Of a stretch of 64,000 bases of DNA, positions 7,953-16,010 are shown piece after piece (the first letter of the stretch is position 1; every line of letters starts with the position of its first letter). The stretch is from Trichocoleus desertorum NBK24 (lineage in GTDB: Bacteria; Cyanobacteriota; Cyanobacteriia; FACHB-46): assembly GCF_030409055.1 (NCBI RefSeq), contig NZ_CP116619.1, positions 3,573,628 to 3,637,627 on the forward strand. Direction: 5' to 3'. The notes beneath the pieces were generated by a model that did not search any database, was not told the DNA's origin, and was given only the letters and a program-made list of their open reading frames with translations. The position numbers were made by a program, and so were the translations under genes.

Positions 7953-9350
7953 ATGTATCAAGGTTTACTGGTAATCGATGCGGATGCCCATAAGCTCGAA
8001 AATCCCCTACTACTGAGGGATTATATAGAGCCAGAGTATCGCGATCGCATTGGTTTAGTGATCGATAGTTTGGGTGACCAGCGGGCGAAGCTGATTGACT
8101 TTAACCCCGCCACTGGCAAAAACGATTATGTGCGGATGTTTCCTCAGCCTCAAGGCTTGGGCAAAGGCGGCTTCCGCAACCTGCACCCTGAAACAACCCT
8201 GGGTGCCATGTTCAACCGGGTTCGGATTGAGCACATGGATCGCGAAGGTGTAGATGTTCAAGTCATCTACGGCACGCTCAACCTAATTTTCTCTAGCATT
8301 TTAGATAAAGATTTCGCGATCGCCCTTTGCCGCGCCTACAACACCTACATGGCAGACGACTGCCGTGGCTACGATAACCGCCTCAAGCCTATCGGTGTGC
8401 TTCCTCTACAGGATGTGGATGCGGCCATAGTCGAGATGAAACGCTGCGTCAATGAGTTGGGTATGGTCGCTGTGGCTGTAGCCCCCAACATGCCGATTCC
8501 GCACCCCAAAGCCCCTGATGCTTTCCCCGAAATCCGCACTTGCAAGAACATTAGCCATCCCGACTTCCGTCCGCTCCTGCAAACCGCAGTAGACCTTGAT
8601 ATTGCCCTCGGCATTCACGGTGGCCCCGGTTCCTACATGGTGGGTGGTATTGCTGACCACATGGAGACTTTTGTGCTCAGCCACATCTTCGTGCAGCGCA
8701 ATCAGCAGCAGCTAGCAATGGCGCGGATGGTATTTGATGGTGCTTTTGAGCAATTCCCCACGCTGCGGGTTGGTTTCCTCGAAGGTGGCTGTGGTTGGAT
8801 TCCCGACCTCGCCCATGCTTTCCATGAGCACTGGGAGAAGCGGATTCGAGACTTCGATCCCAAGAATCCCTACCGTCCTTCGCTCATGGACTTCACCAAG
8901 CTGATGATCCAAGAGCGGGGTGTGCAAAACGTTAATCTACTCAATCAGGCAAAGAATCTGTTTGATTTGCTCTGGAGCGCTGAGCATGACCCAGCCAAGA
9001 TTGATGACGCAAGCTTATATGAGCACTACGACCTGCGTCATCGCGATCCCCTAGACTACTTCAATCGCGGACAAATCTTTGCGTCCTACGAGTCGGATGA
9101 TCCAGGCCCTTCCTATATGCCTCAGGCAATGGGTGAAGCAGGTAAGCACATTCCCTGTTTCTCTGGCGACTACGGTCACTGGGATGGTGTCCTGAAGGAT
9201 TGTGTCAAGGATGCAGCGACTGCGACTGAGTACGATCGCGACCACCTCGGTTTGCTGTTGGGTGGTAACGCATTGGCCTTGTATGGCGATCGCCTCCGCG
9301 ACTCCTTACCCGATTACGTCAGAGCAGACGCAGCTATAGCTGCTCAGTAA
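7953..9350 (+). CDS. Amidohydrolase-superfamily (Amidohydro_2) TIM-barrel protein
   Basis: 465 residues. The N terminus has the metal-ligand pattern of Amidohydro_2 proteins (VIDADAHKLENP, the DxH being the expected metal site). Further barrel elements are GVDVQVIYGTLNL, LGIHGGPGSYM (His on a barrel strand), FLEGGCGWIPDLAHAF and, near the end, CFSGDYGHWDG with the likely catalytic Asp. This family includes decarboxylases and hydrolases; the substrate is not predictable from sequence. GAGGAG six bases upstream of ATG supports the start. An insertion sequence begins 14 bases past the stop. Confidence 0.85.
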   Translation: MYQGLLVIDADAHKLENPLLLRDYIEPEYRDRIGLVIDSLGDQRAKLIDFNPATGKNDYVRMFPQPQGLGKGGFRNLHPETTLGAMFNRVRIEHMDREGVDVQVIYGTLNLIFSSILDKDFAIALCRAYNTYMADDCRGYDNRLKPIGVLPLQDVDAAIVEMKRCVNELGMVAVAVAPNMPIPHPKAPDAFPEIRTCKNISHPDFRPLLQTAVDLDIALGIHGGPGSYMVGGIADHMETFVLSHIFVQRNQQQLAMARMVFDGAFEQFPTLRVGFLEGGCGWIPDLAHAFHEHWEKRIRDFDPKNPYRPSLMDFTKLMIQERGVQNVNLLNQAKNLFDLLWSAEHDPAKIDDASLYEHYDLRHRDPLDYFNRGQIFASYESDDPGPSYMPQAMGEAGKHIPCFSGDYGHWDGVLKDCVKDAATATEYDRDHLGLLLGGNALALYGDRLRDSLPDYVRADAAIAAQ

Positions 9351-9397
9351 TCAGTAGTTCTAAGAGGGTGTTTGAAAAGTCGGGTAAACAGTAGAAA

Positions 9398-9449
9398 AGC
9401 TCACTCAGTGTAAGCTGCGAATACGAAAGAACACAGCACCGAGTGAGCT
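9398..9449 (+). promoter_or_regulatory. Hairpin covering the transposase ribosome-binding region
   Basis: AGCTCACTC at 9398-9406 is perfectly complementary to GAGTGAGCT at 9441-9449, two bases before the transposase ATG at 9452. The right arm contains the only Shine-Dalgarno-like GAG/GTGAG. A transcript entering from the upstream amidohydrolase gene would fold this stem and hide the start, whereas one starting between the arms would not. Protection against read-through expression is known for other insertion sequences; here it is inference. Confidence 0.5.
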
Positions 9450-9451
9450 AG

Positions 9452-10243
9452 ATGGGTAAATCCTATCCCAGTAATCTGACCCGTGCCGAATACGAATTTC
9501 TCAGTGACCTGATTCCAGAAGCAAAACCCGGTGGTCGCCCACGCAGCATCGAGATGTGGGCAGTTCTCAATGCCATCTTCTACGTCCTAGTCGAGGGGTG
9601 TCGTTGGCGAGCGTTGCCGGGAGACTTTCCGGCATGGCAGACGGTGTATACCTATTTTCGCAACTGGCGCAAGGACGGCACTTGGATTGTGATTCATGAC
9701 CGCTTACGTGAGTGGACGCGCATCGAAGTGGATCGCCAGCCCAGTCCCTCTGAAGCGATCCTCGACTCGCAAAGTGTCAAAACGGCGGCAGGGGTGAGCG
9801 AACAGGTGGGATTTGACAGTGGCAAAGTGATCAAGGGGCGCAAGCGGTTTATCAGTGTCGATACCTTGGGACTGGTGCTGCGTGTGTTCGTGACTGCTGC
9901 CAGTGTGGGAGAACGAGCAGGGGGCAAACGGGTACTCAAGCGGGTCAAACGGATGGACAAAGCTGTGTTTCGTCTAACCACCATTTGGGTCGATGGTGGC
10001 TTTGATGGCGCACCGTTCCTAATGTGGGTGATGGACGTTTGCCGTTGGATTATCCAAGTGGTGCTGCGACCTGAACAAACCAAGGGGTTCGTGCTGCTCA
10101 AAAAGCGATGGGTGGTGGAGCGGACATTCGGTTGGTTGATGCACTGTCGTCGTCTAGTGCGTGACTATGAGTTATTGCCAGAGACCTCAGAGACATTAAT
10201 CTATCTGGCAATGATTCGGATAATGGTCAAGCGATTGGCGTAA
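9452..10243 (+). CDS. IS5-family DDE transposase
   Basis: 263 residues in one uninterrupted frame. The N-terminal domain (PGGRPRSIEMWAVLNAIFYV, CRWRALP) is the DUF4096-like helical domain of this group. The DDE catalytic residues are visible in ILDSQSVKTA, WVDGGFDG and ERTFGWLMHCRRL, the last with the Y/R-E-R surroundings of IS5 proteins. Related elements often split the gene into two frames; this one does not, so it may still be active. Confidence 0.93.
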   Translation: MGKSYPSNLTRAEYEFLSDLIPEAKPGGRPRSIEMWAVLNAIFYVLVEGCRWRALPGDFPAWQTVYTYFRNWRKDGTWIVIHDRLREWTRIEVDRQPSPSEAILDSQSVKTAAGVSEQVGFDSGKVIKGRKRFISVDTLGLVLRVFVTAASVGERAGGKRVLKRVKRMDKAVFRLTTIWVDGGFDGAPFLMWVMDVCRWIIQVVLRPEQTKGFVLLKKRWVVERTFGWLMHCRRLVRDYELLPETSETLIYLAMIRIMVKRLA

Positions 10244-10290
10244 ACTTTGACTCGTTACAACTTTTCAAACACCCTCTAAGCTTGTAATAG

Positions 10291-10327
10291 TTTTGAGTGG
10301 TGTAAGCTCGGTTCCCACCACTCAAAA
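10291..10327. terminator. 12-bp stem-loop, probable (bidirectional) terminator
   Basis: TTTTGAGTGGTG at 10291-10302 and CACCACTCAAAA at 10316-10327 form a perfect 12-bp stem with a 13-base loop, with A runs on one side and U runs on the other in either direction. It lies between the two insertion sequences and probably ended the amidohydrolase transcript before the IS5-like element inserted 14 bases after that gene's stop. Confidence 0.6.
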
Positions 10328-10449
10328 TCATTATTTGTCTACCATCCACTAATCGTAGGAATGTGGATTAAGCGACAAGCAATTTACCTAGTAGAATCTG
10401 GCTGGAGTAGAGCTACCATTTAGGCAGGGTTACCAATGAGGGTAGAACC

Positions 10450-10995
10450 ATGCCTAGACTTGCTCCAACACCCTTGCGACTCACTGAGACAGAACGAGAG
10501 CAACTTCAACAGGCGATCAAACGCCATAGCACTCCCCAGCAAATTGCCATCAGAGCCAACATCATTGTGCGGGCCGACGCAGGACTCAACCCTCGAGACA
10601 TTGCACGCGAACTCAATATCAGCCGCGATATGGCAAGACTGTGGCGGAATCGATGGTTGGAGTTGAGCCACCCAAACATTCCTGCGCTGGAACGATTAGT
10701 CGATGCGCCCCGACCTGGAGGACCTTCTACCTTCAGTTTGGAGCAGATTCTGCAACTCTTTGCGATTGCTTGTGAGAAGCCGCAAACCTATGGACGACCC
10801 ATCAGTCATTGGACTTCGAGAGAACTGGCTGATGAAATGAGGCAGCAAGGCATTGTTGAGAGCATTTCTCCTCGTCATGTGGGGCGATTGATGAACGAAG
10901 CAGACTTAAAACCGCATCAGTCACAGTACTGGTTGAATCCCCCCCCGACTCTCAATTCGATGAAAAGGTCAAAGACCTCTGTGAGGTCTACCTGA
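10450..10995 (+). CDS. IS630-like transposase, N-terminal frame (OrfA)
   Basis: 181 residues. The HTH region ([20 protein letters not shown], then [16 protein letters not shown]) and the following winged-helix-like part ([20 protein letters not shown]) are the DNA-binding half of IS630 transposases. True homology stops at the eight C at 10939-10946; the last 16 or so residues are frameshifted. Continuing in the -1 frame joins directly to the catalytic half, so OrfA and OrfB were one protein or are fused by frameshifting. Confidence 0.85.
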   Translation: MPRLAPTPLRLTETEREQLQQAIKRHSTPQQIAIRANIIVRADAGLNPRDIARELNISRDMARLWRNRWLELSHPNIPALERLVDAPRPGGPSTFSLEQILQLFAIACEKPQTYGRPISHWTSRELADEMRQQGIVESISPRHVGRLMNEADLKPHQSQYWLNPPPTLNSMKRSKTSVRST

Positions 10996-11636
10996 ACGCG
11001 ATTGAGCGCGCCCAGGTGGGAGAGCGAACGGTTTCGGTTGATGAAATGACAGCAATTCAAGCCACAGAACGGAAATCCGTCACCCAAGCGATGCACCCTG
11101 GCAAACGAGAACGACGAGAATTTGAGTATATTCGCCACGGGACGCAAACGTTGATTGCCAGTTTTGATGTCGCTCAAGGTCGGGTGGTGGAAGCAAGCGT
11201 GGGAGACAGACGTACCGAAGCGGACTACCTCAAGCATATTCAACAGTTGATCGCCACAGACCCCAAGGCCCTAAAATGGCATCTGGTGATGGATTGCTTA
11301 AATATTCATCAATCTGAATCATTGGTGCGATTTGTGGCACAAACCGAGGGCTTGGAGATCGATTTGGGACTCAAAGGGAAGTCTGGCATTCTGAAATCCA
11401 TGCAAACTAGAGCAGATTTCTTGCGTGACCCTAGCCATAAGATCGTGTTTCACTTTACCCCCAAGCATTGTTCCTGGTTGAATCAGATTGAAATCTGGTT
11501 CAGTATCTTGGTGCGTAAATTGCTTAGACGAGCAGACTTTAGGAGTAAAACGCAACTCAAGACTCGTATTCTTGAGTTCGTTGATTACTTCAATCGCACC
11601 ATGGCAAAACCGTTCAAATGGACTTATAAAGGCTAA
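10947..11636 (+). CDS. IS630-like transposase, catalytic frame (OrfB)
   Basis: Catalytic DDE half, open in the -1 frame immediately after the C8 run (first in-frame ATG at 11043-11045, first GTG at 11016). Visible catalytic surroundings are [10 protein letters not shown] (first Asp), [11 protein letters not shown] (second Asp) and [14 protein letters not shown] (Glu), all normal for IS630. No ribosome-binding site is obvious at the internal start, so production probably depends on frameshifting or slippage in the C run, or the gene is simply a pseudogene. Nothing else in this half is damaged. Confidence 0.82.
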   Translation, partial: DSQFDEKVKDLCEVYLNAIERAQVGERTVSVDEMTAIQATERKSVTQAMHPGKRERREFEYIRHGTQTLIASFDVAQGRVVEASVGDRRTEADYLKHIQQLIATDPKALKWHLVMDCLNIHQSESLVRFVAQTEGLEIDLGLKGKSGILKSMQTRADFLRDPSHKIVFHFTPKHCSWLNQIEIWFSILVRKLLRRADFRSKTQLKTRILEFVDYFNRTMAKPFKWTYKG

Positions 11637-11696
11637 GCACTGAAACAGTGACTAAGGGTGGGCAGACTCACGCCTGGTTCTACTAGGCATATAGCT

Positions 11697-12647
11697 CTAG
11701 GCGTATAAAGCTTGAATCCATTGCCACTCTTGGGCTAAACCTTCTGCTAGCGATACCTTTGGTTGATAGCCTATCAACTTTTGAGCTTTAGAAACATCGG
11801 CTGCTGTGTGACGGGCATCTCCCATCGCTGACTCAATATGGTTGCGGCGAATCGGCTGCCCCACAATTTTTTCCATTGTGTCCAGCACTTCAGCCAAGAC
11901 TACACGGCTACCACCGCCAATATTGAAGACTTCACCGATAGCTTCAGGGACAGTTGCGGCTGCTAAATTAGCGGCGATCGCATCAGCCACAAAGGTAAAG
12001 TCGCGAGTTTGCTGACCGTCCCCATAAATGGGAATCGCCTGATCCTCTAAAACTGCCTTAAAAAACTTATGGAACGCCATATCTGGACGCTGACGGGGTC
12101 CATAAACCGTGAAGTACCGCAGAGCCGTCACGGGTACTTCAAAATTTTGGTGATATAGCCAGCACAAGCGCTCCGCTGCCAGTTTAGTAATGCCATAGGG
12201 AGAAACTGGCAGCGGACAAATAGACTCATAGGTAGGCAGCGTTTCAGCATTGCCATAAACCGATGAGGTAGAGGCAAATACCAGTCGCTTCAACTGCTTT
12301 GCTTCCTTCGCTGCTTCTAATAAAACTTGGGTCGCATTGATATTTCTCTCAGTGTAATTGTGAAAACCCTTCCCCCAACTGGCTCGCACCCCTGCTTGAG
12401 CTGCTTGGTGATAAACCACATCTACCCCTTCTAACAAGGCAGACCAGTCTAAGGTTTGAATATCTCCTTCTACCAAGCGAAAAGCAGGGTGATTCTCAAA
12501 CGAGACAATATTTTTATGCTTCAGTGCAGGATCGTAATAGTCATTAAATTGGTCAATACCAATGACTTCATATCCTTGATTTAAGATCGCCTCTGCTAAG
12601 TGAGAGCCAATAAATCCAGCAACTCCTGTGACAATATGAAGAGCCAT
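11697..12647 (-). CDS. NAD-dependent epimerase/dehydratase, UDP-glucuronate 4-epimerase-like
   Basis: 316 residues, an extended short-chain dehydrogenase. The Rossmann motif TGVAGFIGSHLAEAIL is at the N terminus, the active-site Tyr and Lys are in SPYGITKLAAERL, and the substrate region shows YFTVYGPRQRPDMA. The VIGIDQFNDYYDPALKHKNI stretch after the first strand is typical of UDP-glucuronate/galacturonate 4-epimerases. It presumably makes an activated sugar for the glycosyltransferases upstream on the same strand. The next gene, the first of the paralogous transferases, ends about 80 bases away, so they may share a transcript. Confidence 0.88.
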   Translation of the reverse strand: MALHIVTGVAGFIGSHLAEAILNQGYEVIGIDQFNDYYDPALKHKNIVSFENHPAFRLVEGDIQTLDWSALLEGVDVVYHQAAQAGVRASWGKGFHNYTERNINATQVLLEAAKEAKQLKRLVFASTSSVYGNAETLPTYESICPLPVSPYGITKLAAERLCWLYHQNFEVPVTALRYFTVYGPRQRPDMAFHKFFKAVLEDQAIPIYGDGQQTRDFTFVADAIAANLAAATVPEAIGEVFNIGGGSRVVLAEVLDTMEKIVGQPIRRNHIESAMGDARHTAADVSKAQKLIGYQPKVSLAEGLAQEWQWIQALYA

Positions 12648-12728
12648 ATCATTTATTATTCTTCAATAAATTGCTCAGCTTTTAACTGCTCCAGACTCAA
12701 CTTGGCGTTCTACCTAGCTAACTGACTT

Positions 12729-13646
12729 TCAACCTACGGATAGCTTTTTAACTTTGTTAGTCAGCTTACGCCAGAAACTTAACTTTTTAGGAGCAGGCTG
12801 AGGCTGATCTGGCTTTGGCTCATTCAGGTAGCGGTAATGCTCCCAAATTTCCCAATAAGGGCAACCAGGCTGTATCCGAATTCCTGCCCAGTGGAGGTAT
12901 TGCAGGGGCTGATTTACTTTTGAGTCAATTAGCTGATTTCCTTGAATAATAAAGTGTGAACTACCTGCCCAGTTACCTGGTCCTTTACTCTCTTGCTGCA
13001 CAATATTGAGGCGTCGCTGAACTCGCTTCAAAATCATGTAGTTAATGATTGGCTGATCCGAAGTTTTTTGAGAAAAGTCAAAATATTCAGGATGAGCAGC
13101 ACATTCAGCAAAGGCGTTGTATAGCTCCTCTTCGGAGAACAAGCCTTTTTTAGCTCCCCAAAAGCCTCCATTAAAGATGCCTTTTAGTTCTGCCTCACTA
13201 AAGACTTGCTCTTCAATTACCTTAAGGGAAAAAACATTTTTAATTCCACCTGAATGCTGATAATCACAACAAATAAAATCATAATCAGCTAGGTAATTGA
13301 GATTGTTACTAATTTTTTCAAAAACAACAATATCAGTATCAATGTATAGAAATTCATCAAAAGGGCCAAACCAGCAAGCCTGCTTCCGAAACTGATTGGG
13401 TCTAGCAAAAAACTTTTCTCCAAATGTTTGCTGTAGCTTGCTGGATAAGCGATTGATGAATTGCAAATCATCATAGAGTGTAACCCCATAGGCGCTATTC
13501 AGCTTTGCTGCGACTGCTTGATACTGATCGTCATAGGGAATCATGACAATCGGTATTTCTGGGTCTTGAACCCGGATGCTATTGAGCAGTGCGATCGCCT
13601 GATCGATAACTTTGTCATTCGCAATGATATAAATACCGCGTTTCAT
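12729..13646 (-). CDS. Nucleotide-diphospho-sugar transferase-like protein (Npun_R2821/R2823 type), copy 1
   Basis: 305 residues. It begins MKRGIYIIANDKVIDQAIAL and contains a DxD-type site in FLYIDTDIVVFEK, the signature of GT-A glycosyltransferases that use metal-bound nucleotide sugars. The late segment YLHWAGIRIQPG and the C-terminal HYRYLNEPKPDQPQPAPKK are shared with the neighbouring gene, so the two are diverged tandem copies. I recall cyanobacterial proteins named after Npun_R2821/Npun_R2823 with this pattern; no acceptor is known. It lies 10 bases downstream of copy 2. Confidence 0.75.
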   Translation of the reverse strand: MKRGIYIIANDKVIDQAIALLNSIRVQDPEIPIVMIPYDDQYQAVAAKLNSAYGVTLYDDLQFINRLSSKLQQTFGEKFFARPNQFRKQACWFGPFDEFLYIDTDIVVFEKISNNLNYLADYDFICCDYQHSGGIKNVFSLKVIEEQVFSEAELKGIFNGGFWGAKKGLFSEEELYNAFAECAAHPEYFDFSQKTSDQPIINYMILKRVQRRLNIVQQESKGPGNWAGSSHFIIQGNQLIDSKVNQPLQYLHWAGIRIQPGCPYWEIWEHYRYLNEPKPDQPQPAPKKLSFWRKLTNKVKKLSVG

Positions 13647-13656
13647 TCATTTCTCC

Positions 13657-14664
13657 TCAGCGAGCTAATCCCAACTTTTTCATCACCCGCTTCTTTAAAC
13701 TTGGCGGTGCATTGTAAGGCTTTGGTTTATCCCTAAATTGAGGTTGTTTGTCTGGCTCATGTAAATAGCGATAATGCAAGAAAACATCCCGGTAGGGAAA
13801 ATCAATGTTTTCACCAGCACACAGACGACTAAAAAGCTTGGACGACAAGCCAATATAGTGCAGATAAGTTAGGCGCTGAGCTTTGTCATACAGAACATTG
13901 TTCTTCAGTTCAAAATGGGAGGAGGCAACAGAGTTTCCAGTTACTTCAGCAGTCGGCAATTGGTGAACAAAATTATAAACCGACATCCCAGACTTCATCA
14001 CCATATAGTTCAATACTGATTGGTTAGGAGCTGATGGATAAAGAATGTCAGAATCCCCGTTTTGCAGTTGAGAGATCAACCAATCTTTCCTTTCTTGATC
14101 TAACAATCCCCGTTTAGAAGCATAGAATCCAGAACAAAATATCTCCTGATTAATGCGCTCCGAGGAAAATACTTGATAAAGCTTTTCTGACTGCAAGTTA
14201 TAAATGTGAGAAGGATCTTTATACTGAAAGTCATAAACAACTACATCACTTTCATCTAACTTTTCAAAAACGGGATCTAATGAGTCCATAACTAAAGTAT
14301 CTGCATCTAGATAAATAAATTTCTCAAAAGGACTATCTTGATCGAAGGCACAATAACGATGATTTTCTCCTATCCGATAAAAACGAGTTGAGATACCGCG
14401 ATCGCGCCAAGTTTGCAACGCTGTTGGGTGAGTTTTCCATACTTCAAAAGAAAAATCTTCCCAACGTGTGAAAAGAGCTGAATCATTGAGCAAAGCCACA
14501 TTTTTTCTTGCTTCAACTTCAGCTTTCACCTTCTCAACTTGATTATCATAAGCAATTACACAAACTGGGATTTCCTTGCCAGCATTAGCTTCTATACTGT
14601 TGAGCAGCGCGACAAGTTGATCGTAAACAAAATCATTTGCTAGGGTATAAATGCCATTAGTCAT
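13657..14664 (-). CDS. Nucleotide-diphospho-sugar transferase-like protein (Npun_R2821/R2823 type), copy 2
   Basis: 335 residues, paralogous to the gene that follows it. Shared features are the opening NGIYTLANDFVYDQLVALLN, the DxD site FIYLDADTLVMDSLD, the LTYLHYIGLSS element and an ending HYRYLHEPDKQPQFRDKPKP. It has about 30 extra residues (STRFYRIGENHRYCAFDQDS region) before the DxD. A metal-dependent GT-A transferase acting on a surface glycan is the best guess. Upstream lies a 336-base AT-rich gap, which may hold the promoter for this pair. Confidence 0.75.
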   Translation of the reverse strand: MTNGIYTLANDFVYDQLVALLNSIEANAGKEIPVCVIAYDNQVEKVKAEVEARKNVALLNDSALFTRWEDFSFEVWKTHPTALQTWRDRGISTRFYRIGENHRYCAFDQDSPFEKFIYLDADTLVMDSLDPVFEKLDESDVVVYDFQYKDPSHIYNLQSEKLYQVFSSERINQEIFCSGFYASKRGLLDQERKDWLISQLQNGDSDILYPSAPNQSVLNYMVMKSGMSVYNFVHQLPTAEVTGNSVASSHFELKNNVLYDKAQRLTYLHYIGLSSKLFSRLCAGENIDFPYRDVFLHYRYLHEPDKQPQFRDKPKPYNAPPSLKKRVMKKLGLAR

Positions 14665-15000
14665 GGAGAATTCCTCAAAGGTCAGCTTGGATTGAACTCG
14701 TGAGATTGTTAGCCAAGGCTATTAACAGAAACTTTAGGAAATCAGGACTTGTTTTTATGTCTAAATTGGACTCACTAAGTAGTCAAAATACAAATACTAA
14801 CACAATATTAAAGGTACAAAGCTTTCCTGATTTTGCCTGAATTATGACACACTTACGTACTTTAGGCTTAAGCTTAACAAGCTAGTTTAAATGCCCTTAA
14901 CAAAAGTACCTACCCAGTAAAACTTCATTAAAGGCTAAGCCAATAAACCAAATTCAAATCTTGAGTACGCTTTAACCTACTAACTCCTCGCAGGCAGGTA
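14665..15000. other. Gene-free AT-rich spacer
   Basis: 336 bases, AT-rich, between the GT10 gene and the tandem transferases, all on the minus strand. I see no RNA gene, no convincing stem-loop followed by a U run, and no HIP1 site. It most likely carries a promoter for the downstream transferase pair. Confidence 0.4.
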
Positions 15001-15987
15001 CTACTTGTACTTAGCAACAAAGTCAGACAGCCAGTTGAGTAAGTTTAATTTATGCAGAATTACTTGACGAGCCTCTGCGATCGCGGCCTTGGCTGCATGC
15101 CAGGCATCCGGACTTGAGGTCACGTCCTGGATATAGGCGAGTCCCTTTTCATCGAAGCTGGGCAATCTCAAAAAGCTTCCGGGTGGCAGTAATTTATCAG
15201 CGGCAGATCCTCCATAGTAAATTGGCAAACACCAAGCCAAAAGGGAATCCCAGAGTTTTTCACTGACGTACCAATCGTTATCTACATAGTTCTCAATGGC
15301 CAGATTGTAATAGTAAGGAGCCATCCCATACCATTTATTACTTAACTCCCCTCTAGATTGAGTGGCGATTGGTAGATTTCGGCCATACAGATCAAACTTA
15401 ACTTCATTTTCCTGTAGCAGGTTCAGAAACTCTAAACGCTTGCGATGATTCTCTGTGCGGCTAATACCTGACGTAATCCAACTACACATGCTCACTTTTT
15501 GTGGGGGCTCCATTTCATTTAGCTCAGCAAATGAGTTGGAGTGATACCAAATGGCAGGCATATAGTCGGGGTGAGGCGCAAAGTCATCTGGGCCGCTAAC
15601 GTAGCCACAGTACTTCTGTGCTGTTTTGTAAGTTGCTTTGTGCTTTTCTACTACTTCCTCTAGGGGTGGTTCCCTTAGTAGGTAAACGATGCGTTCTTGA
15701 GGAACTCCTCGTAAATGGCAGCTTACCTCTGTGAGATTGGATGATTTCTGTTTCTGCTGTTTATAAAACTGGCTGAGCCACGATTTTTGCGGACTTTGCT
15801 TCTGAGAAAAATTGAACTGATACATCAGCAAGAAATTTGGTTGGGTAGACTGAGCCAACATTTGAGCTCGCCCCCAATTGCCAAATGGGTGTGGAGTTTG
15901 CTTCCAAAGCCAGTCTGTAGGTGCGGGATCTAGACCCTGATAGCTACTGATCATCCCGACAATCTTTTGATCCATATACCCATCCAA
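15001..15987 (-). CDS. Glycosyltransferase family 10 (fucosyltransferase-like)
   Basis: 328 residues. The C-terminal half has the GT10 signature: a Ser/Arg donor-binding stretch (SGISRTENHRKRLEFLNLLQ, then KFDLYGRNL) followed by NYVDNDWYVSEKLWDSLLAW and LPIYYGGSAADKLLPPGSFL, equivalent to the YVTEK...PVYYG motif of alpha-1,3/1,4-fucosyltransferases. The usual donor is GDP-fucose, but GDP-fucose synthesis genes are not in this window. No membrane anchor is evident. It sits 23 bases after the GT4 gene, so they are probably one operon. Confidence 0.8.
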   Translation of the reverse strand: MDGYMDQKIVGMISSYQGLDPAPTDWLWKQTPHPFGNWGRAQMLAQSTQPNFLLMYQFNFSQKQSPQKSWLSQFYKQQKQKSSNLTEVSCHLRGVPQERIVYLLREPPLEEVVEKHKATYKTAQKYCGYVSGPDDFAPHPDYMPAIWYHSNSFAELNEMEPPQKVSMCSWITSGISRTENHRKRLEFLNLLQENEVKFDLYGRNLPIATQSRGELSNKWYGMAPYYYNLAIENYVDNDWYVSEKLWDSLLAWCLPIYYGGSAADKLLPPGSFLRLPSFDEKGLAYIQDVTSSPDAWHAAKAAIAEARQVILHKLNLLNWLSDFVAKYK

Positions 15988-16010
15988 TCAATTAATTAAA
16001 CTTTGACAGC

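Larger units (their letters stand above)
9364..10276 (+). mobile_element. IS5-like insertion sequence, intact
   Basis: About 913 bases bounded by perfect 17-bp inverted repeats: GAGGGTGTTTGAAAAGT at 9364-9380 and its complement at 10260-10276. Flanking TAA triplets at 9361-9363 and 10277-10279 look like a 3-bp target duplication of the TNA type used by the IS427/IS1031 branch of the IS5 family. It holds one full-length transposase gene. No HIP1 octamer occurs inside it, unlike the host DNA around it, which fits a recent arrival. Confidence 0.9.
10391..11683 (+). mobile_element. IS630-like insertion sequence with split transposase
   Basis: Imperfect terminal inverted repeats: the left end reads CCTAGTAGAATCTGGCTGGA from 10387, and the right end, read as its complement from 11687, starts CCTAGTAGAACCAGGCGTGA. 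IS630 elements insert at TA, so the element is taken as GTAGAA to TTCTAC flanked by TA at 10389-10390 and 11684-11685; because the match runs two bases further on each side, the exact ends are uncertain. It encodes an IS630-type transposase in two frames and contains no HIP1 site. Confidence 0.8.
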
